In this document: in pieces, positions 7,298-11,161 of the stretch
Layout of the letters: each line of letters begins with the position of its first letter
Position numbering within the stretch: the stretch's first letter is position 1
Source: JBJXGC01 sp046154545
GTDB lineage: Bacteria; Chloroflexota; Dehalococcoidia; Tepidiformales; Tepidiformaceae
Length of the DNA: 11,161 nucleotides
NCBI GenBank assembly: GCA_046154545.1
Contig: JBJXGC010000164.1
Span: 1 to 11,161, forward strand
Reading direction: 5' to 3'
The notes under the pieces: generated by a model
Seen by the model: the letters and a program-made list of their open reading frames with translations, nothing else
Databases searched by the model: none
What the model was told of the DNA's origin: nothing
Program-made: the position numbers and the translations under genes

Positions 7298-7374
7298 CTG
7301 TGGGTGACGTCGGACCAGGTTACTAGGCGAGTTTGAAGCGCCACGCCGCTGCGTTCAGCGACTCCGCCAGGTTT
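7273..7374 (-). repeat. Direct repeat, copy A (receptor 3' end plus terminator)
   Basis: It matches 7989-8090. The hairpin parts differ only at the 2 loop bases. A short diverged stretch (7298-7308) follows, then 7309-7374 matches 8026-8090 except for one inserted base and two adjacent substitutions. The two copies bracket cheW in the same orientation. Confidence 0.9.
7323..7373 (-). pseudogene. Remnant of a second chemoreceptor gene (last 16 codons)
   Basis: Read on the - strand this gives NLAESLNAAAWRFKLA and a TAG stop. That is the C-terminus of the intact receptor next door with one change (Ser to Trp at the Arg-Phe-Lys-Leu end). The homology stops abruptly at 7374; the bases beyond do not translate into receptor sequence. 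It is therefore a fragment left after a second receptor gene was deleted, or a partial duplicate of the 3' end. It is not expressed as a gene, although cheW messages reading through would include it. Confidence 0.8.
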
Positions 7375-7401
7375 TGAGCCGGTTAGCCCGGATTCAATGC
7401 T

Positions 7402-7433
7402 CCCGAGACGCCGTTTCCGTCCAGCGTCTCGGG
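7402..7433 (-). terminator. Hairpin behind cheW, no T-run
   Basis: CCCGAGACGC (7402-7411) and GCGTCTCGGG (7424-7433) form a perfect 10-bp stem with a 12-nt loop, and three more pairs are possible past one bulged base. It begins about 40 bases after the cheW stop. Without a T-run it may pause or protect the message 3' end rather than terminate. Confidence 0.5.
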
Positions 7434-7472
7434 CAGCGAGCAGGGGACGAGGTCCGGTCGAAACACCCGCGC

Positions 7473-7958
7473 TTACGCGGCCACCTGCACAGGTTCGGGC
7501 AGCGCTGCCGGCTGAGGGAGCACCTTCTCCAGATCCAAGAGCGACACGAGCCGGTCCGCGAGCTTGGCGATGCCACGCAGAATCGGGGATTCGCCGAGCA
7601 TGGCCCCGACCGGCTCGATGTCCCCTTTCGGGATGCGCAGGACCTCCGTGACGGCGTCAACGATGAGCCCGTAGGTTTCGCCACCGTCAACGGCTACCAC
7701 GATGATCCGCGTGTCTGCTGTGGGTTCGGACGCATTGAACCCGCAGCACCGTCGCAGGTCTATCACCGACACCACGTGTCCACGAAAGCTCGTCACGCCA
7801 ACGACCGAGGCCGGCGCCCCTGGTATCTCAGTGATCGGCTGCATCCGCACGATCTCCTGCACGACACTGATCTCTAGCGCGTAATGCTCCCGCTCCAACC
7901 TGCATACCACGACATGCTCGTCTGCCTCCCGTGTGGCCCGAGGGCTGGTCGCTTCCAT
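7473..7958 (-). CDS. cheW: Chemotaxis coupling protein CheW
   Basis: A 161-residue single-domain CheW, the adaptor that links chemoreceptors to the kinase CheA in membrane arrays. The SH3-like double-barrel domain covers about residues 14-147. Characteristic stretches are VVGVTSFRGHVVSVIDLR (about 52-69; the common NLRG is SFRG here) and ILRGIAKLADRLVSLLDLEKVL near the end. A Pro/Ala-rich tail follows. ATG 7958 has AAGGGAG about 7 bases upstream. It lies 80 bp behind the receptor gene on the same strand, so it probably serves that receptor. No cheA, cheY, cheR or cheB gene is in the window. It is flanked on both sides by copies of the receptor 3' end, which marks the locus as rearranged. Confidence 0.93.
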   Translation of the reverse strand: MEATSPRATREADEHVVVCRLEREHYALEISVVQEIVRMQPITEIPGAPASVVGVTSFRGHVVSVIDLRRCCGFNASEPTADTRIIVVAVDGGETYGLIVDAVTEVLRIPKGDIEPVGAMLGESPILRGIAKLADRLVSLLDLEKVLPQPAALPEPVQVAA

Positions 7959-7988
7959 GATCGGTCTCCCTTCTTGTCCGAAACGGGG

Positions 7989-8012
7989 AGGCCGGCACTT
8001 ACGTGCCGGCCT
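7989..8012 (-). terminator. Hairpin between receptor gene and cheW
   Basis: AGGCCGGCAC (7989-7998) and GTGCCGGCCT (8003-8012) form a 10-bp stem with a 4-nt loop. It is the twin of the terminator at 7266-7297 but is followed by CCCCGTTTCGG instead of a T-run. It is probably a weak terminator that lets some transcripts continue into cheW. Confidence 0.6.
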
Positions 8013-8090
8013 TCCCTCTGTTGCGGTCGGACCAGGTACTAGGCGAGTTTGAAGCGGGACGCCGCTGCGTTCAGCGACTCCGCCAGGTTT
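7989..8090 (-). repeat. Direct repeat, copy B (receptor 3' end plus hairpin)
   Basis: This is the partner of 7273-7374: it holds the last codons of the intact receptor gene and the hairpin after it. Copy B is the intact context, so it is likely the parental form or the surviving one. Confidence 0.9.
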
Positions 8091-10027
8091 CGCATGTCCG
8101 TGGCCGTCGCCGCCAGCTCTTCGGACTGGGCCGAAAGCTGCTCGGTCGAGGCGCTGACTTGCTCCGCGCTGGCCGAGGTCTCTTCGGCCGTGGCCGAGAC
8201 CTGGATGATGGCCTCGCTCACCTTGGAGGTGCTCATTGCCATCTCCTCGGCGCCCTGGGCGCTCTGGAGTGCGCCGCCCGCGATGCGCTCGGCCGAGGCG
8301 ACGATGTTCGAGGCACCCGAGGCGAGGCCCTGGATGTCCCGGGCGATGCCCTGGATTTGGGTCGCCGACTGCTCCACCGAGGCGATGATGGCGTCGAGCG
8401 CCACACCGGCCTGGGTGGTGATTTCGCGGCCACCCTGGACATCGCGGACGCCCACTTCCATCGCCTGGACGGCTTCCTGCGTGCCGGACTGGACCTTGGC
8501 AATCAGGGCCGCAATCTCCTTGGTCGATTCGCTGGAGCGCTCGGCCAGGCTGCGGACGTTGTCGGCGACGACGGCGAAGCCGCGTCCTTGCTCACCGGCC
8601 CTGGCAGCCTCGATGGCGGCGTTGAGCGCGAGGAGGTTCGTCTGAGAGGCAATCTCGTCGATCGTCTTCACGATGTCGCCGATCTGCTGACCGTATTCGC
8701 CGAGGAGGTTGACCGTGCCCTGAGCACGCTCAACGGCGCGGGCGATCGCCTCCATGGAGGAGACCGCCTGGGCGACGCTCTGCTGACCCTGGACGGCCGC
8801 CGTGCGGCTCTCCTGGGCGGCCCGGGCAACCTCTTCCGAGGCTGTCGCCATCGAAGCGATCTGACCACCCATTTCGGTGGCCATCTGCTGGGACTGGTTC
8901 GCTGAGGCGGCGTTGTCGTTCGCCGTCGCGGCGACCTCCTGGGAGCCGGCCGCGACCCGCTCGACTTCACGGGCCGACTGGCCCGACAGCTCCGAGAGGG
9001 AGACCGTGGCGCGCGTCACTTCGTTGATGGCAGAGGCGACCTGGCCCGTCGCGCTGGCCATCTGGTCCGACGCTTCGCGGAGCTGGCCCGAGGCCGTGAG
9101 GATTCCACCGGCGTTCGTGCGCACGCCGCTGATGATCTCCGCCAGACCGCCGCGCATGGCGTTGTAGCTGGCAATCGTGCCCACGAGCTTGTCGAGCATC
9201 AGGTTGATGCTGACGGCGGCCCGCCCGACCTCGTCCTTGTTGTACTTCTCGATCTTCGGCGTCACCGGCTGGGCATCAACGGTCAGGTCGCCCTGCTCGA
9301 CGCTCTTGATGCCGTGCTGAAGGGCCGTCACGCAGTTGTTCGTGATCGACTCCAGCCGCGAGACGATGGCGCCGACCGCGGCCTTCACGTTGCGGGCGAC
9401 ATAGAAGCTTATGCCAAAGCCGACGACCATGATCACGCCCGTGATCACGAGCAGCAGCGTGCGGGTCGAGCTGGCTGCCGCGTCGGAGGCGAAGACGGCT
9501 TCTTCGGCGAGGGCGAGCTTGCTCTCTTCGATCTCCTGGATGTGCTCATCGACGATGTTCGCGATCTCGCGGACTTCCGTGGCCTTGACGACCGCCTCCG
9601 CGTCGTGACCCTCGCGCGCCAGTTCGAGGACCTCGTCGCGGCCCTTGGTGAGCTCCTCGAGCTGGACCTCGGCTTCGGAGATCGTCGCTTTCGCCTCAGG
9701 GCTCACGACTCGGTCCTTGACTTCCTCGAGGGCCGCGTGGGCCTTGACCAGGTAGTCATCCGCCGAGGTCGCGTGCTTCGCGATTTCAGCCGGGTCATCA
9801 GCAAGGATCGCGTTCTTCTCGGCGCGGCCGCTGGCGATGAGGTCCGCCTTCGCTTCGCCGATGAAGAAGAGGCCGAGCGCGTGCTTCTCGTAGAGCGTGT
9901 CGAGCCGATCGGCCTCCTGGCCGAGGGCACGGATGGACATGAAGGCCAGGATGCCGGTCATGACGATGACCAGGGTGCTCATGCCGAGCAGCTTCCACTG
10001 CAGACTGAGATTATTGAACCAGGACAT
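8039..10027 (-). CDS. Methyl-accepting chemotaxis protein
   Basis: A 662-residue transmembrane receptor that senses a ligand outside and controls CheA through CheW. In order: a short cytoplasmic start; TM1 about 13-31; an extracellular helical sensor of about 155 residues resembling a four-helix bundle (4HB_MCP); TM2 about 189-210; a HAMP-type linker to about residue 285; then a long coiled-coil signalling domain. The conserved hairpin tip lies at about 458-492 and contains EIASQTNLLALNAAIEAARAG. Glu/Gln- and Ala-rich stretches on both sides could be methylation sites. It ends RFKLA with no CheR/CheB tether pentapeptide. ATG 10027 has GAGAGG 7 bases upstream. Next on the strand is cheW, after a weak hairpin; a fragment of a second such receptor lies beyond cheW. 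The ligand is unknown. Confidence 0.95.
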   Translation of the reverse strand: MSWFNNLSLQWKLLGMSTLVIVMTGILAFMSIRALGQEADRLDTLYEKHALGLFFIGEAKADLIASGRAEKNAILADDPAEIAKHATSADDYLVKAHAALEEVKDRVVSPEAKATISEAEVQLEELTKGRDEVLELAREGHDAEAVVKATEVREIANIVDEHIQEIEESKLALAEEAVFASDAAASSTRTLLLVITGVIMVVGFGISFYVARNVKAAVGAIVSRLESITNNCVTALQHGIKSVEQGDLTVDAQPVTPKIEKYNKDEVGRAAVSINLMLDKLVGTIASYNAMRGGLAEIISGVRTNAGGILTASGQLREASDQMASATGQVASAINEVTRATVSLSELSGQSAREVERVAAGSQEVAATANDNAASANQSQQMATEMGGQIASMATASEEVARAAQESRTAAVQGQQSVAQAVSSMEAIARAVERAQGTVNLLGEYGQQIGDIVKTIDEIASQTNLLALNAAIEAARAGEQGRGFAVVADNVRSLAERSSESTKEIAALIAKVQSGTQEAVQAMEVGVRDVQGGREITTQAGVALDAIIASVEQSATQIQGIARDIQGLASGASNIVASAERIAGGALQSAQGAEEMAMSTSKVSEAIIQVSATAEETSASAEQVSASTEQLSAQSEELAATATDMRNLAESLNAAASRFKLA

Positions 10028-10063
10028 AGGGGTTCCTCTCGTTACTGAAGGCTGAAGGAGTGG

Positions 10064-10085
10064 CGCCGCGGCGGGTCCCGCGGCG
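10064..10085 (-). terminator. GC-rich hairpin between carbonic anhydrase and receptor genes
   Basis: CGCCGCGG (10064-10071) and CCGCGGCG (10078-10085) pair perfectly around 6 bases, some 38 bases after the carbonic anhydrase stop. There is no T-run, so termination is uncertain; in such GC-rich sequence a chance hairpin is also possible. Confidence 0.35.
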
Positions 10086-10122
10086 TGGGGGAGGCAAGAA
10101 TCGGCGGCCAGCGCCGAGATGC

Positions 10123-11010
10123 TCAGGCAAGGATCTCGACCGCCCCTGAATCGAGGTCATAGCGGGCGCCGACGATCTTGACCTTGCCCGCGTGGATGAG
10201 TTCGGCAAGCACCGGGCTCGCCTTCATGGCATCGACGGTGAGCTTCGTACTGGCCCGCACCGCCAGGTCCAGCTCGTCGGCGCCTTTGCCGAGCACGGAC
10301 TTAACTGCTGGGACGATGGGCCCGACAACGGCGCCAATCTGGCCCGGAGTGTCGGTCTTCCCGGCTTTTACCGCGTCGAGCGTCGCCTTCACCGCGCCGC
10401 AGCGTTCGTGACCGAGGACGACGACGAGCGGGATGTGGAACTCTTCCACACCAAACTCGGTGCTGCCAACGATCGAGTCGTCGGCGATGGCGGCCCCGAC
10501 GCGCATGGTGAGGAGGTCGCCGAGGCCCTGGTCGAAGACGATTTCGGGCGCGACCCGTGAGTCGATGCAGCCGATGACGGCGCAGAACGGGTGCTGGCCC
10601 GTCGCCACCTCAACGCGCCGCGTTTCGGTCTGGTTCGGGTGAGTGAGCTTCTGGCTCACGTAGCGTTTGTTCCCTTCAAGGAGCTTCGCGAGGGCCTCGT
10701 CCGGCGTCAGAGCCGCGGTGCCTTCGGCGGCGGCATGCCCGGCCGCGGCCGCTTCGGTCGCGGCGGCGGGGGCGTGAGCATCGGCCGCGGCCCCTGCTGC
10801 TGTTTTCGCAGCGGTCGCCTTTGGTTTCACCGTCGCCGCCTCATTCCCCGAGTAGAGGCGTTCTCGCTCGGTGGAACCGCAGCCTGCGACGATGCCGCCG
10901 ACGACCGGGATGGCCGCCAGCCCGGCGAAGGAGCAGAACTTCAGCATCCGCCTGCGGCTGGTGGGCGTACGTCCAGCCATGGTCGCCCGTGTCGTATCGA
11001 AAGAATCCAT
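10123..11010 (-). CDS. Secreted beta-class carbonic anhydrase, Tat-type lipoprotein
   Basis: A 295-residue enzyme that interconverts CO2 and bicarbonate. The N-terminus carries SRRRMLK (18-24), close to the twin-arginine signal, a hydrophobic stretch, and lipobox IVAGC (Cys44): export through Tat, then lipid anchoring outside. An Ala-rich, low-complexity linker (about 58-101) leads to the catalytic domain. There CIDSR gives C148, D150 and R152, and GHERCG gives H201 and C204: three zinc ligands plus the Asp-Arg pair, as in active beta enzymes. I use ATG 11010, with GAGG about 10 bases upstream. GTG 11067 would add 19 residues but has no ribosome site; ATG 10980 also keeps the signal. Most beta enzymes are cytoplasmic, so the exported form is noteworthy. 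No clear promoter was found. Confidence 0.9.
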   Translation of the reverse strand: MDSFDTTRATMAGRTPTSRRRMLKFCSFAGLAAIPVVGGIVAGCGSTERERLYSGNEAATVKPKATAAKTAAGAAADAHAPAAATEAAAAGHAAAEGTAALTPDEALAKLLEGNKRYVSQKLTHPNQTETRRVEVATGQHPFCAVIGCIDSRVAPEIVFDQGLGDLLTMRVGAAIADDSIVGSTEFGVEEFHIPLVVVLGHERCGAVKATLDAVKAGKTDTPGQIGAVVGPIVPAVKSVLGKGADELDLAVRASTKLTVDAMKASPVLAELIHAGKVKIVGARYDLDSGAVEILA

Positions 11011-11161
11011 GAGCACCAAACCTCGCCGGGGGAGATATCCCTGCCTTGGATAATCAGCCAAATTCACGGATTCTTAACTCGGTGAAACGCCTATGCGGCG
11101 TCGGCGCAGCCCCAACTGCCTGCTGTGCGGTGTCCCGGCAACAACGCCACGCCCAAACGCA

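Larger units (their letters stand above)
7156..7472. other. Gene-free stretch downstream of cheW
   Basis: These 317 bases hold no intact gene. From right to left they contain a strong hairpin (7402-7433), the leftover 3' end of a chemoreceptor gene (7323-7373), an intrinsic terminator (7266-7297), and about 110 bases that probably form the leader of the 60-aa gene. The part 7374-7401 matches nothing I recognise. Confidence 0.7.

Noticed and set aside
7156..7344. A longer form of the 60-aa protein starting at 7344
   Set aside because: It would read through a strong terminator hairpin and the out-of-frame receptor remnant.
8003..8905. A 300-residue frame antisense to the chemoreceptor
   Set aside because: The Leu/Arg/Gly pattern mirrors the repetitive Ala/Glu coiled coil on the other strand; no known domain.
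11068..11161. Possible gene or promoter at the right edge
   Set aside because: No frame with a recognisable protein, and no box pair with good spacing, was found in these 94 bases.

Overview
This is a GC-rich, densely coded bacterial window. The mix of genes suggests a Chloroflexota-like bacterium: an archaeal-sized SbcC/Rad50 with an SbcD/Mre11 gene next to it, a Tat-type lipoprotein carbonic anhydrase, and methyl-accepting chemotaxis proteins. That placement is an inference from gene style; no marker gene here settles it. No phage, IS element, CRISPR array or rRNA was seen.

Left part, + strand, 1-4311: a tight three-gene DNA-repair operon with overlapping ends. It holds an SbcD/Mre11-type nuclease cut off by the window edge, a second and different Mre11-like metallophosphoesterase, and an SbcC/Rad50 ATPase with a zinc hook. 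Two nuclease-type subunits beside one ATPase is the most unusual arrangement in the window, because the second subunit has an altered last metal-binding motif. Behind the operon lies a long imperfect inverted repeat (4315-4444), then a CAT-anticodon tRNA with its own likely promoter.

Middle part, 4586-6879: a metallo-beta-lactamase-fold hydrolase (- strand) and an MFS transporter (+ strand) are divergently transcribed from a region of about 195 bp. They may act on related small molecules, but the substrate is not visible.

Right part, - strand, 11010 down to 6973: a secreted beta-carbonic anhydrase, a transmembrane chemoreceptor with a four-helix-bundle-like sensor, a stand-alone CheW, then a 51-nt leftover of a second chemoreceptor 3' end with its terminator, and finally a 60-residue protein of unknown function. 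The receptor 3' end and its terminator hairpin occur twice, bracketing cheW, which records a past duplication and deletion in this chemotaxis cluster.
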